Below are positions 19,708-28,330 of a stretch of 61,985 bases of DNA, one piece after another. The position numbers and the translations under genes were made by a program. How positions within the stretch are numbered: position 1 is the first letter of the stretch; each line of letters begins with the position of its first letter. The DNA is taken from the NCBI GenBank assembly GCA_018971195.1, contig JAGXBK010000002.1, positions 1-61,985 of the forward strand, in the 5' to 3' direction. The notes beneath the pieces were generated by a model that saw only the letters and a program-made list of their open reading frames with translations, was not told the origin of the DNA and made no database searches. The stretch comes from Betaproteobacteria bacterium (lineage in GTDB: Bacteria; Pseudomonadota; Gammaproteobacteria; Burkholderiales; Casimicrobiaceae).

Positions 19708-20450
19708 CGCGCCCCCTGCCGTGCGATCAGCGACGCGACCCAGCCCGAGCCGCGCTCGCGCTCGACGATGATCGATCGCACGCGGGCCAGCGTGACCGCG
19801 ATGCAGTACGACCAGACGCCGGCGGTCATCACCAGCAGGCCTTCGACCATCGTCATCGCCATCTTCGGTGCCGAGGTGAAGCTGATCGACGATCCCTGGT
19901 GCAGCGTATTCCACCATTGCACCGAGAAATAGATGATCGGCACGTTGACCGCGCCGACCAGCGACAGCAGCGCGCAGGCGCGATCGGCGCGCCGCGGATC
20001 GTCGATGGCGCTGCGCAGCGCGATGACGCCGAGGTAGAGGAACAGCAGGATCAGCGTCGAGGTCATCCGCGCGTCCCAGGCCCAGTAGGTGCCCCAGGTC
20101 GGTCGGCCCCAGAACGCGCCGGACCACAGCGCGAGCGCCGCCATCAGCGCCCCGGTCGGGGCGAGCGCCTGCGCCATCATCGCCGAGAGCCGCGTGTTGA
20201 AGCCCAGCGCGAGCGCGCTCCAGAAGGCCATGGCGAGATAGATGAGCATCGCCATCCATGCCGTCGGGACGTGCAGGAAGATGATCCGGTAGGCGTCGCC
20301 CTGCGTCGCGTCGGTGGGCGCGACGACGAGGCCGATGTAGAGACCGGCGATCGTGAAGCCTGCGGCGAGCACGCCGAACGCCCGCGACAGGCGGCCCGCC
20401 AGCGGGTAGAACGAAACCGGCGACGAGTAGCGGAACCAGTTGACGATCAT
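19704..20450 (-). CDS. ccmC: heme transporter subunit CcmC
   Basis: The 248-residue, six-helix membrane protein carries the WWD-type motif [16 protein letters not shown] flanked by conserved His residues (LHVPTAWM). It presents heme to CcmE in the periplasm. It ends in a 4-bp overlap with ccmD and lies 3 bp after ccmB. Confidence 0.94.
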   Translation of the reverse strand: MIVNWFRYSSPVSFYPLAGRLSRAFGVLAAGFTIAGLYIGLVVAPTDATQGDAYRIIFLHVPTAWMAMLIYLAMAFWSALALGFNTRLSAMMAQALAPTGALMAALALWSGAFWGRPTWGTYWAWDARMTSTLILLFLYLGVIALRSAIDDPRRADRACALLSLVGAVNVPIIYFSVQWWNTLHQGSSISFTSAPKMAMTMVEGLLVMTAGVWSYCIAVTLARVRSIIVERERGSGWVASLIARQGAR

Positions 20451-20453
20451 CGA

Positions 20454-21167
20454 TCAATCGAGCGCGATGCGCACCGCCGTCGCGACGGCAAACGGCGCTG
20501 CGACCAGCGCCAGCAGCAACCCGGCGGCCAGCAGCGAAAGCTGCGGACCCGCCGACATGCCCGCGCGCAGGGCATCGACGGCGCCGGCGCCGAAGATCAG
20601 CACCGGGGCGTAGAGCGGCAGGACCAGGAGCGCAAGCAGGCTGCCGCCCCCGCGAGCGCCCAGCGTCAGCGCCGCCCCAATCGCGCCCAGCAACGACAGG
20701 ATCGGCGTGCCCAGGAGCAGCGCCGCCGCCAGGATTCCAAGCTCCGTTCCGTCCATCGCGTACTGGCCGCCCAGAACCGGGGCCAGCACGGCGACGGGGA
20801 GGCCAGTGGTAAGCCAGTGAGCCGCCATTTTACCGGACACCAGGGCCGGCAGCGGCCGCGGCGACAATGCGATCTGCTCCAGCGTCCCGTCGCTGAAATC
20901 GGCGGAAAACAGCCGCGGCAGCGACAGCAGCGAAGCCAGCAGCGCGGCGGTCCACAGCACGCCGGGCCCCAGCGTCGCCAACACCTCGCGCGAGGGCGAG
21001 GTCGCCAGCGGGAACAGCGACACGACGATCACATAGAACATCAGCTGGACGCCGAGTTCCGCCTTGGAACGCAGGGCGATCCGCAGGTCGCGGGCGAGCG
21101 CCCAGCCGAATGCCGCCGACACCGAGGCGGCGTCCGGTGCGGCGGCGGTCGTCGTAGCTTCGCTCAT
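20454..21167 (-). CDS. ccmB: heme exporter membrane subunit CcmB
   Basis: The 237-residue membrane protein has LFSADFSDGTLEQIALSP and multiple hydrophobic helices typical of CcmB, the permease partner of CcmA. Start ATG 21167 is chosen by the 4-bp overlap with ccmA. The N-terminus is Ala/Thr-rich before RDLRIALRSKAELG. The upstream portion of the track ORF is out-of-frame ccmA. Confidence 0.93.
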   Translation of the reverse strand: MSEATTTAAAPDAASVSAAFGWALARDLRIALRSKAELGVQLMFYVIVVSLFPLATSPSREVLATLGPGVLWTAALLASLLSLPRLFSADFSDGTLEQIALSPRPLPALVSGKMAAHWLTTGLPVAVLAPVLGGQYAMDGTELGILAAALLLGTPILSLLGAIGAALTLGARGGGSLLALLVLPLYAPVLIFGAGAVDALRAGMSAGPQLSLLAAGLLLALVAAPFAVATAVRIALD

Positions 21168-21811
21168 CGGTGATGCGCGAGCGCGAGGTCGAGCCGGTGC
21201 AGTCGCTCCGCCGCGACGGGGAGCGCCTGGTGCGAGGCGGCGACGACGATCCCGCCGCCATCGAGCTGCGCGGCCAGCAGCGCCTCGAGCACGTCGACGC
21301 CGTCGCCGTCGAGCGCGGTCAGCGGCTCGTCGAGAATCCACAGCCGCCGCGGTGACAGCGCGAGCCGGGCCAGTCCGATGCGCCGGCGCTGGCCCTGGGA
21401 AAGCGCGCGGGCAGGGATGCGCGAGCGCTTCCCGAGCGCGACCCTGTCCAGCGCGCGGTCGATCCCCTGCAGGTCGGCGCGCTCGTTCTCCAGCGTGGTC
21501 CATGCCGCCAGATTCTCGATCGCCGTGAGCTCGTCCTTCAGCGCAGGCAGGTGTCCGTTGAAGGCGACGGCGTCGCGCAGACGTGGGTCGAACGGATGCA
21601 CGCGTGTGCCGCCCAGGAGAATCTCACCCTCGGCCGGGGCGGCAAGTCCGGCGAGCATTCTCAGCAGCGTCGTCTTGCCGCAGCCGTTCGGGCCGGAGAC
21701 GGCCAGGACCCCGCCCGCAACGAGCGCGAAGCTCACTCCCTGGAAAAGCGTCGCGTAGCCGCGTCTTGCTGCAAGCGATCGGGCTTCGAGCAGGGGCGAG
21801 GACAGGGGCAT
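21164..21811 (-). CDS. ccmA: heme exporter ATP-binding protein CcmA
   Basis: The 215-residue ABC ATPase has Walker A GPNGCGKTTLL, signature LSQGQRRRIGLARL and Walker B LWILDEPLTALD. It powers release of holo-CcmE from CcmC. It lies 30 bp downstream of ccmI, the largest gap in this operon. Confidence 0.94.
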   Translation of the reverse strand: MPLSSPLLEARSLAARRGYATLFQGVSFALVAGGVLAVSGPNGCGKTTLLRMLAGLAAPAEGEILLGGTRVHPFDPRLRDAVAFNGHLPALKDELTAIENLAAWTTLENERADLQGIDRALDRVALGKRSRIPARALSQGQRRRIGLARLALSPRRLWILDEPLTALDGDGVDVLEALLAAQLDGGGIVVAASHQALPVAAERLHRLDLALAHHR

Positions 21812-21841
21812 CGATGAGGCGGGTGATCGAGTCGATCGCCG

Positions 21842-23116
21842 CTAACGCACGACCTCGTCGATGACGATGTCGACGCCTTGCGCTCCCGGCTCGACCGGGG
21901 CGCTCGCGCCGCGCAGGTCGCCCGGCGAAGGCGTCGTCGCGCCCGATTTCGAGATCCGCGCCTCGACGATCACCTTGCCCGCCGTGGACAGGCGCGCGGC
22001 TGGCGACATCGCCATCGAGTCGTCGAGGGTGAAGCTCTTCGGCAGCGAGCCGGCGTGCTCCTTCAGCACGGCGAGGGGCATCCGCGGTCCATTGACGGCA
22101 CGCGCGAATATGTACAGTGTTTCGGCGGGCGCGACGCGATCCTTCAGCGCAGGACCGAGACTCACGCGGCCGCTGATGGTGCTGGCGGCGATGTCCGCCG
22201 GGGTGGGTGCCGACGCGGAGGGCGTCGCGCCAGGGGGCGCCGGCGCGCCCCCGGCTTGCGCAGCCTCGGCCTCTGCGATCATCTGGTCGACTTCCTTTTC
22301 CGGACCGCTGCCCGGCTGGAGTTGCGATCTGAGCTTGCGCCAGTCGGCGATGGCCGCGGCGTAATCCCGCCGCTCGGCGGCGGCGGACCCGGCCAGCGCG
22401 AGCGCCTTCGGGTTGTTCGGGTCGATCGCGAGGGCGCGATCGATCAGGCGCGAAGGCTCGCCCTTCAACGTCTGCCCATTCGCCATCGCCAGCGAATCGG
22501 CCCACTCGGCGAGGATCGCGGCGTCCGCGGGCGCGAGCGCCGCGGCCCGGCGATACGCGTCGGCCGATTCGCGGAATCGCCCGAGCACCGCGTACGAGCG
22601 TCCGAGCAAGGTCCAGCCTTTCGGATCGTCCGGTTGGGATTTCATTCGCGCGGCGAGCTGCTCGACCATTGCCTCGATCTGCGGACCGGATGCCGGCGTC
22701 TGCGCCGCGGGCGGATTCGCCGCGACCTGCATCGCGGCGGGGCTTCCGAACATTGCGTACAGCGCGATCGACGCCACCGGGACGGCGAACACCAGGATCA
22801 GCGCCCATCCGTAGCGCGCACGGGAGGTTGCAGCGGCCCCGGGTTTGATTGCGGGCGTCGGCGCCTGATCGATCTCGGCCGAGAGCCGCGTCGCGAGCTC
22901 GTCGACCGCCGCGTCGCGCTCCTCGACGCTGATCGCGCCGGCCGCGCATTCATCGTCGAGCTGGCGCTTCTGGTCGCGGTAGACCGACGTCGCCGCGTCC
23001 GCTTCGCCACCGCCCTGGTCGTCGGCTCCGCCTCGAAGCAGCGGCCACACGATCGCCGCCAGCACCGCGGCGACGAGCAACAGGGCGACGATCCAGAACA
23101 GCGGGACGATGGACAT
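21842..23116 (-). CDS. ccmI: cytochrome c biogenesis TPR protein CcmI
   Basis: The 424-residue protein has an N-terminal membrane helix (FWIVALLLVAAVLAAIVWPLL), a CcmI-type cytoplasmic/periplasmic segment with DDECAAGAISVEERDAAVDELATRL, and TPR-like repeats (GWTLLGRSYAVLGRFRESADAYRRA and neighbours) that capture apocytochrome C-termini. The last 150 residues include VSLGPALKDRVAPAETLYIFAR. It is the promoter-proximal gene of the ccm operon, whereas usually ccmI closes it. It is divergent from maeB with a 168-bp gap. Confidence 0.9.
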   Translation of the reverse strand: MSIVPLFWIVALLLVAAVLAAIVWPLLRGGADDQGGGEADAATSVYRDQKRQLDDECAAGAISVEERDAAVDELATRLSAEIDQAPTPAIKPGAAATSRARYGWALILVFAVPVASIALYAMFGSPAAMQVAANPPAAQTPASGPQIEAMVEQLAARMKSQPDDPKGWTLLGRSYAVLGRFRESADAYRRAAALAPADAAILAEWADSLAMANGQTLKGEPSRLIDRALAIDPNNPKALALAGSAAAERRDYAAAIADWRKLRSQLQPGSGPEKEVDQMIAEAEAAQAGGAPAPPGATPSASAPTPADIAASTISGRVSLGPALKDRVAPAETLYIFARAVNGPRMPLAVLKEHAGSLPKSFTLDDSMAMSPAARLSTAGKVIVEARISKSGATTPSPGDLRGASAPVEPGAQGVDIVIDEVVR

Positions 23117-23284
23117 GGAGAGGGGTTCCCGGGCGTACCGGTTGCGGCCCGCGCATTATAGCGGCGAGCGCCGCGCGTCCCGCCGTGGCGGTCGCAGCGG
23201 GGGCCGGTTCCGGCGGCCGATCGCGCGGCGGCGTTATGATTCGCCCTCGCCCTCGCACCGCCAATCGATACCGGAGCGCCTGTC

Positions 23285-25576
23285 ATGGCCGACCAGGAAA
23301 CCAACATCCGCGAAGACTCGCTCGCCTATCATCGCCGCGCTCCGGCGGGCAAGATCGCGCTGCTGCCGACCAAGCAGCTGACCAACCAGCGCGACCTCGC
23401 GCTCGCCTATTCTCCGGGCGTGGCCGCCGCCTGCGAGGAGATCGTCCGCGACCCGCGCGAAGTCTCGACGCTGACCGCCCGCGGCAACCTCGTCGGCGTC
23501 GTCACCAACGGCACGGCCGTGCTCGGCCTCGGCTCGATCGGGCCGCTGGCTGCCAAGCCGGTGATGGAAGGCAAGGCGGTGCTGTTCAAGAAGTTCGCAG
23601 GGCTCGATTGCTTCGACATCGAGCTCGCGGAGCGCGATCCCGACAAGCTGGTCGACATGATCTGCGCGCTCGAGCCGACCTTCGGCGGCATCAACCTCGA
23701 GGACATCAAGTCGCCGGAGTGCTTCTACATCGAGCGCAAGTGCCGCGAGCGGATGAAGATTCCCGTTTTCCACGACGACCAGCACGGCACCGCCATTATC
23801 GTCGGCGCCGCGGTGCTGAACGGACTGCGCGTCGTCGGCAAGGACTTCGCGAAAGTCAAGCTGGTCTGCTCGGGTGCCGGTGCGGCGGCATTGGCCTGCC
23901 TCGACCTGCTGGTCGACATGGGACTGCGCCGCGAGAACATCTTCGTGTCCGACATCAAGGGCGTCGTCTGGCAGGGACGCACCGAGGAGATGGACGACAA
24001 CAAGGCGCGCTACGCCCAGCCGACCGCGGCGCGTACTCTCGCCGAGATCCTTCCCGGCGCGGACATCTTCCTCGGCCTGTCGGCCGGGCGCGTGCTCAAA
24101 CCGGAATGGCTGCCCGGGATGGCCGACAAGCCGCTGATCCTCGCGCTCGCCAATCCCGAGCCCGAGATCATGCCGGACATCGCGAAAGCTGCGCGGCCCG
24201 ACGCGATCATCGCGACCGGCCGCTCGGACTTTCCGAACCAGGTCAACAATGTCCTGTGCTTCCCCTTCATTTTCCGCGGGGCGCTGGACGTCGGCGCGAC
24301 GACGATCAACGAGGCGATGAAGCTCGCGGCGGTGCGGGCGCTCGCGGACCTGGCGACCGTCGAGCAATCGGACGTCGTCACGACCGCCTACAACCTGCAC
24401 GAGAACCTGCGCTTCGGTCCCGATTACCTGATCCCCCGGCCCTTCGATCCGCGCTTGATCGTGATGATCGCGCCTGCCGTGGCAAGGGCTGCGATGGACT
24501 CGGGGGTCGCGACGCGCCCGATCGAGGATTTCGACGCCTATCGGACGAGGCTCACGAGCTTCGTCTACCACTCGGGCCTGCTGATGAAGCCGATCTTCAG
24601 CCTGGCGAAGCAGGCCCCGAAGCGTATCGTCTATGCCGAAGGCGAGGACGAGCGCGTACTGCGCGCCGTGCAGGTCGTCGTCGACGAGGGCCTCGCGCAG
24701 CCGATCCTGGTCGGCAGGCCCGCGGTGCTCGCCCAGCGCATCGAGCGTTTCGGGCTGCGCCTCAAGCCCGACGTCGATTTCCAGACGATCAACCCGGACT
24801 CGGACCCGCGCTTCCGCAGCTACTGGACCGAGTATTTCCGGCTGACCCAGCGCAAGGGCGTGTCGCAGCAGTACGCGCAGATCGAGATGCGCCGGCGCCT
24901 GACGCTGATCGGCGCGATGATGATCCACCATGGCGACGCCGACGGCATGCTGTGTGGCACCTTCGGCACCCACGCGCTGCACCGCCATTACGTCGACCAG
25001 GTGATCGGCCTGCGCAAGGGCGTGAAGACCTACGCGGCCATGAATGCGGTCCTGATGCCTGGCAGGACCGTGTTCATCGCCGACACCTACGTCAACCCCG
25101 ATCCCACCGCCGTGCAGCTCGCCGAGATCGCGGTCCTCTGCGCCGCGGAGATCCGCCGTTTCGGCATCACGCCCAAGGCCGCCCTGCTGTCGCACTCGTC
25201 GTTCGGAACCAGCGACCACCCGTCGGCGCAGAAGATGCGCGACGCCCTGGCCCTGATCAACGAGCAGGCGCCCGACCTCGAGATCGACGGCGAGATGCAC
25301 GGCGACGCTGCGCTGAACGAATCCGTCCGCCAGGCGGTGTTTCCCAACTCCCGCCTGGTCGGCGATGCGAACCTGCTGATCATGCCCACGCTCGATGCCG
25401 CGAACATCGCGTTCAACCTGCTGAAAGTGGCCTCCGGTGCCGGCGTGACGCTGGGGCCGATACTGCTGGGGGTGGCCAAGCCGGTGCATATCCTGACCCC
25501 TTCGGCAACGGTGCGGCGGATCGTCAACATGACGGCGCTGACGGTCGTCGACTGCACGATCGACCGGCAGGTGTAA
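23285..25576 (+). CDS. maeB: NADP-dependent malic enzyme with C-terminal phosphotransacetylase-like domain
   Basis: The 763-residue protein follows the MaeB hybrid layout. Residues 1-430 are malic enzyme: [16 protein letters not shown], the [10 protein letters not shown] metal/substrate motif and [18 protein letters not shown] nucleotide fold. From about residue 440 a PTA-like domain begins with [18 protein letters not shown] and ends in [17 protein letters not shown]. The enzyme decarboxylates malate to pyruvate with NADPH formation, and the PTA part is usually regulatory, sensing acetyl-CoA. GGAG-like CGGAGCG lies about 8 bp before the ATG. Confidence 0.95.
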   Translation: MADQETNIREDSLAYHRRAPAGKIALLPTKQLTNQRDLALAYSPGVAAACEEIVRDPREVSTLTARGNLVGVVTNGTAVLGLGSIGPLAAKPVMEGKAVLFKKFAGLDCFDIELAERDPDKLVDMICALEPTFGGINLEDIKSPECFYIERKCRERMKIPVFHDDQHGTAIIVGAAVLNGLRVVGKDFAKVKLVCSGAGAAALACLDLLVDMGLRRENIFVSDIKGVVWQGRTEEMDDNKARYAQPTAARTLAEILPGADIFLGLSAGRVLKPEWLPGMADKPLILALANPEPEIMPDIAKAARPDAIIATGRSDFPNQVNNVLCFPFIFRGALDVGATTINEAMKLAAVRALADLATVEQSDVVTTAYNLHENLRFGPDYLIPRPFDPRLIVMIAPAVARAAMDSGVATRPIEDFDAYRTRLTSFVYHSGLLMKPIFSLAKQAPKRIVYAEGEDERVLRAVQVVVDEGLAQPILVGRPAVLAQRIERFGLRLKPDVDFQTINPDSDPRFRSYWTEYFRLTQRKGVSQQYAQIEMRRRLTLIGAMMIHHGDADGMLCGTFGTHALHRHYVDQVIGLRKGVKTYAAMNAVLMPGRTVFIADTYVNPDPTAVQLAEIAVLCAAEIRRFGITPKAALLSHSSFGTSDHPSAQKMRDALALINEQAPDLEIDGEMHGDAALNESVRQAVFPNSRLVGDANLLIMPTLDAANIAFNLLKVASGAGVTLGPILLGVAKPVHILTPSATVRRIVNMTALTVVDCTIDRQV

Positions 25577-25676
25577 CGCCGCCGCAATCCTCCGGTTTTC
25601 CGTCCGCAACCGGGCCCGCCGCTGCTATACTCCGGCGCCCCCGGAGCGAGAAAGGTCCGACGCCGGCCCGCCGATC

Positions 25677-25699
25677 GATCATGGGGCTCTCCCATGATC
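25677..25699 (+). promoter_or_regulatory. hairpin over the start codon of the Nramp-like gene
   Basis: GATCATGGG (25677-25685) and CCCATGATC (25691-25699) form a perfect 9-bp inverted repeat with a 5-nt loop. The ATG of the transporter at 25694 is buried in the right arm. A TATACT -10-like hexamer lies at 25626-25631. Control of translation or a repressor site are both possible. Confidence 0.4.
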
Positions 25700-26956
25700 C
25701 AGCGCGCCCATCGCTTCTTCGAGCGTCTCGGCCCCGGGCTCATCACCGGGGCTGCCGACGACGATCCCAGCGGCATTGCGACCTATTCGCAGGCCGGGGC
25801 CCAGTTCGGCCTCGGGATGCTGTGGAGCGTCCTGCTCACGACGCCGCTGATGATCGGCATCCAGGTCGTGAGCGCGCGCATCGGTCGCGTCACCGGCCAT
25901 GGCATCGCGCGAAACATCCGCGACCACTACTCGCGAACGCTGCTGGTGTTCATCGTGTCGCTGCTGCTGGTCGCAAACACGCTGAACATCGCCGCCGACC
26001 TCGGGGCGATGGGCGAGGCGCTGCAACTGGTAACGGGCGGTCCTTCGCACGGCTATGCGCTGGCGTTCGGCGTGTTCGTCGTATTGCTGCAGCTCTTCAT
26101 TCCGTACCGGCGCCTCGCACCGTTGCTCAAGTGGCTGACGCTGTTCCTGTTCGCCTACGTCGCTGTGCTGTTCACCGTGCGCATCCCCTGGGGACAGCTG
26201 ATTGCCGCGACGATCCTGCCGCCGGTCAAGCTGACGCGCGAATACCTGATGCTGCTGGTGGGCGTGCTCGGAACGACGATCAGCCCCTACCTGTTCTTCT
26301 GGCAGGCGTCGCAGGAGGTCGAGGAGCAACGGATGGTCGCCGGCGAGATGCCGCTGCGCGAGGCTACCGAGGGCGCGCGGCGCCACCTTCGCCGGATCAA
26401 GTTCGATACCTGGCTCGGCATGGTGTTCTCGAATGCGATCGCGTTCGCGATCATGCTGACGACCGCGGTGACGCTGCACGACGCCGGAATCACGAACATC
26501 GAGACCTCCGCACAGGCGGCGCAGGCGCTGCGCCCGCTTGCCGGCGACCTCGCCTTCACGCTGTTTGCCGCGGGGATCATCGGCACCGGCCTCCTCGCGG
26601 TTCCCGTCCTCGCCGGATCGGCCGCGTATGCGGTGGCGGAGGCGATGGAATGGCCGATCGGCCATGGACTGCAGCCAATGGAGGCCAAGGGCTTCTACGG
26701 CATCATCATCCTCGCGACGCTGCTCGGCGCCGGCATCGACTTCACCTCGGTCGATCCGATCAAGGCGTTGATCTGGTCGGCGGTGCTGAACGGGATTGTC
26801 GCGGTGCCGATCATGGTCGTGATGATGCGCATGGCGGTGCGAACCGAGATCATGGGTGCGTTCGTCATCAAGCGGCGTCTGAAGCGCCTCGGCTGGATAG
26901 CGACCGCACTGATGGCGATCACGGTCGTCGCGATGGTCGGGTCGTTCGTCCTGTAG
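25694..26956 (+). CDS. Nramp-superfamily membrane transporter, non-canonical metal site
   Basis: The 420-residue polytopic protein has the Nramp fold. TM1 reads ADDDPSGIATYSQAGAQFG and the TM6 region TTISPYLFFWQASQEVEEQ. Classical Mn/Fe Nramp proteins have DPGN in TM1 and MPH in TM6. Here the corresponding positions are DPSG (residues 24-27) and SPY (197-199), so the soft methionine ligand is missing. Known relatives with altered sites include Mg transporters and other subfamilies. The substrate here is undetermined. It is co-directional with maeB, 117 bp downstream, possibly with its own promoter. Confidence 0.82.
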   Translation: MIQRAHRFFERLGPGLITGAADDDPSGIATYSQAGAQFGLGMLWSVLLTTPLMIGIQVVSARIGRVTGHGIARNIRDHYSRTLLVFIVSLLLVANTLNIAADLGAMGEALQLVTGGPSHGYALAFGVFVVLLQLFIPYRRLAPLLKWLTLFLFAYVAVLFTVRIPWGQLIAATILPPVKLTREYLMLLVGVLGTTISPYLFFWQASQEVEEQRMVAGEMPLREATEGARRHLRRIKFDTWLGMVFSNAIAFAIMLTTAVTLHDAGITNIETSAQAAQALRPLAGDLAFTLFAAGIIGTGLLAVPVLAGSAAYAVAEAMEWPIGHGLQPMEAKGFYGIIILATLLGAGIDFTSVDPIKALIWSAVLNGIVAVPIMVVMMRMAVRTEIMGAFVIKRRLKRLGWIATALMAITVVAMVGSFVL

Positions 26957-27026
26957 GGGAGGCGGGGTGAGGGCGCAGGCATTCGAGTTAAAATCCGCTC
27001 GCAGGCGCGAAGTTGCTCGGATTGAC

Positions 27027-27111
27027 GTGCAAGGCCACCGGAGAGGTGGATGAGCGGTTTAAGTCGCACGCCTGGAAAGCGTGTTTAGGGTAATCCCCTA
27101 ACGCGGGTTCG
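27027..27111 (+). pseudogene. 5' half of tRNA-Ser(GGA), cut in the T loop
   Basis: Bases 27027-27111 are identical to 27238-27322, including the tRNA leader (GTGCAAGGCCACC) and the tRNA from its first base (27040) through GCGGGTTCG. Similarity continues upstream to about 27017 with two mismatches. Sequence then departs from the tRNA exactly in the T loop, so acceptor and T-arm 3' strands are absent. A TAAAAT -10-like hexamer at 26989-26994 lies upstream, which suggests this is the ancestral, promoter-proximal position. The matching 3' half appears at 29182-29202. Confidence 0.85.
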
Positions 27112-27113
27112 GA

Positions 27114-27142
27114 CGATGCGGCGGCCACAGGCCGACGCATCG
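27114..27142. repeat. hairpin just inside the left junction
   Basis: CGATGCG (27114-27120) pairs with CGCATCG (27136-27142), and an inner GGCC/GGCC stem closes an ACA loop. A second, bulged inverted repeat (GCTAACG with CGTTAAGC) follows at about 27150-27177. The 116 bp between the two tRNA copies hold only these structures. Confidence 0.6.
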
Positions 27143-27250
27143 GGCGTCCGCTAACGTGAGCGCAGCGAACGTTAAGCGAGCGAAGGCGAGCGGCGGATGC
27201 TCATCCCGCCCGCGGTCGCAGAGGCAATCGGATTCATGTGCAAGGCCACC

Positions 27251-27341
27251 GGAGAGGTGGATGAGCGGTTTAAGTCGCACGCCTGGAAAGCGTGTTTAGG
27301 GTAATCCCCTAACGCGGGTTCGAATCCCGCCCTCTCCGCCA
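27251..27341 (+). tRNA. tRNA-Ser(GGA)
   Basis: Acceptor GGAGAGG (27251-27257) pairs with CCTCTCC (27331-27337), followed by discriminator G and an encoded CCA. The anticodon stem CACGC/GCGTG encloses CTGGAAA with anticodon GGA at 27285-27287. A long variable arm (TTTAGGGTAATCCCCTAA) is typical of class II tRNA-Ser, and the T arm is GCGGG TTCGAAT CCCGC. It reads UCC and UCU codons. This is the only intact copy here, and its 5' 72 bases are duplicated 211 bp upstream. Confidence 0.96.
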
Positions 27342-27560
27342 TTTATCATTATAGATCAACAACATACGTTTAGTGCTCCACTTCGTGTTTCAGCAAGCAT
27401 CGCGCTTGTATTCAAACGTACTCTCGACTGTTAGCCGAATTGTTCTGGTCGGTTCTCGATCAGCGAGTTGCCTAGAAATCAGGCAGCCTTCGCGCTGGTA
27501 GCCCGCCACGTCTCGCCGCCCCCGGTGGCCACCGCAATCCCCTGTTGTCGATAATAACAA

Positions 27561-27589
27561 TTGACGGTACTAATGTGTTGCATTAGTAT
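27561..27589 (+). promoter_or_regulatory. higBA promoter with embedded HigA-type operator
   Basis: TTGACG (27561-27566), a 17-bp spacer and TAGTAT (27584-27589) form a good sigma70 promoter. Inside it TACTAATG (27568-27575) and CATTAGTA (27581-27588) are perfect 8-bp inverted arms with a 5-bp spacer, an expected site for autorepression by HigA. The predicted +1 falls at about 27596, the higB start codon itself. Confidence 0.7.
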
Positions 27590-27595
27590 CAGCGG

Positions 27596-27877
27596 GTGAT
27601 CCGCTCATTCGCCGACAAGCTCACTGCGGCGGTATTCGATGGCCACAGGGTAAAGTCCTTCGGCCCGCAGGCGCAGGACGTGGCCCGGCGCAAGCTCAAG
27701 GCGATCGACGCAGCGAAGTTAATCGATGATTTGCGCGTTCCGCCGGGGAACCGACTGGAAAAGCTGTCGGGAGACCGCAAAGGGCAGTGGAGCATCCGGA
27801 TCAACGACCAATGGCGCGCATGTTTTCGGTGGGAGAACGGCGACGCACATGATGTGGAAATCACGGACTATCACTGA
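27596..27877 (+). CDS. higB: HigB-type RelE-fold toxin (mRNA interferase)
   Basis: The 93-residue protein MIRSFADKLTAAVFDGHRVKSFG... with LRVPPGNRLEKLSGDRKGQWSIRINDQWRACFRW and VEITDYH is a classic HigB/RelE-superfamily toxin that cleaves mRNA on the ribosome. Toxin-first order followed by HigA 11 bp later is the hig arrangement. It starts with GTG. The promoter lies so close that the mRNA may be leaderless. Conserved catalytic-region residues (R-x-N-D-Q-W-R) are intact, so it is probably functional. Confidence 0.92.
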   Translation: MIRSFADKLTAAVFDGHRVKSFGPQAQDVARRKLKAIDAAKLIDDLRVPPGNRLEKLSGDRKGQWSIRINDQWRACFRWENGDAHDVEITDYH

Positions 27878-27888
27878 ACGAGGTAACC

Positions 27889-28236
27889 ATGGCTATTCGG
27901 CGCGACGACCTCAGGAAGACCGAATTCTCGGATGTCTCGAGCGGCAAGCGGCTCGCCCCGGTGCATCCCGGCGACGTCTTGCTCAAAGACTTTATTGAGC
28001 CGCTGGGGATTTCCCGCTATCGCGTCGCCAAGAATATCAATGTTCCGCAGCGGCGTATCGACTTGATATGTCGCGGGGAGGCGGCCGTGTCGGCGGATAT
28101 GGCTCTGCGCCTCGGGCGCCTGTTCGGCACGACGCCGGAATTCTGGATCAACCTGCAAGCGCAGTACGATCTGGAAGTGGCTGAGCGCGCGGCCGGAAAA
28201 GCGATTGCCAAGGCTGTTGTCCCACTGGCGGCGTGA
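27889..28236 (+). CDS. higA: HigA-type antitoxin, XRE-family DNA-binding
   Basis: The 115-residue protein has LAPVHPGDVLLKDFIEPLGISRYRVAKNINVPQRRIDLICRGEAAVSADMALRLGRLFGTTPEFWINLQAQYDL, the HigA helix-turn-helix and 'GTTPEFWxNLQ' hallmark. It neutralises HigB and represses the operon. The last residues (AIAKAVVPLAA) are a short tail. GAGGT sits 5-9 bp upstream of the ATG. Confidence 0.93.
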   Translation: MAIRRDDLRKTEFSDVSSGKRLAPVHPGDVLLKDFIEPLGISRYRVAKNINVPQRRIDLICRGEAAVSADMALRLGRLFGTTPEFWINLQAQYDLEVAERAAGKAIAKAVVPLAA

Positions 28237-28330
28237 CGTACCGAAGGAGCGCCTGGTCAGATCCCGGTCGCCATGGTCGCTGGCAGAGTGGCTTCCGGTG
28301 CATTGGGATTTCAACTCCGCATAGGTCCGC

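Noticed and set aside
23234-25609. 791-aa minus-strand ORF antisense to maeB
   Set aside because: No domain is visible, and it mirrors maeB codon structure.
23185-26970. 1261-aa plus-strand ORF across maeB and the Nramp-like gene
   Set aside because: It spans two clear genes in another frame, with compositional features of a GC-driven open frame.
27342-27560. Integrase or CRISPR remnant in the AT-richer stretch after tRNA-Ser
   Set aside because: No repeats with regular spacing and no recombinase motif could be found.
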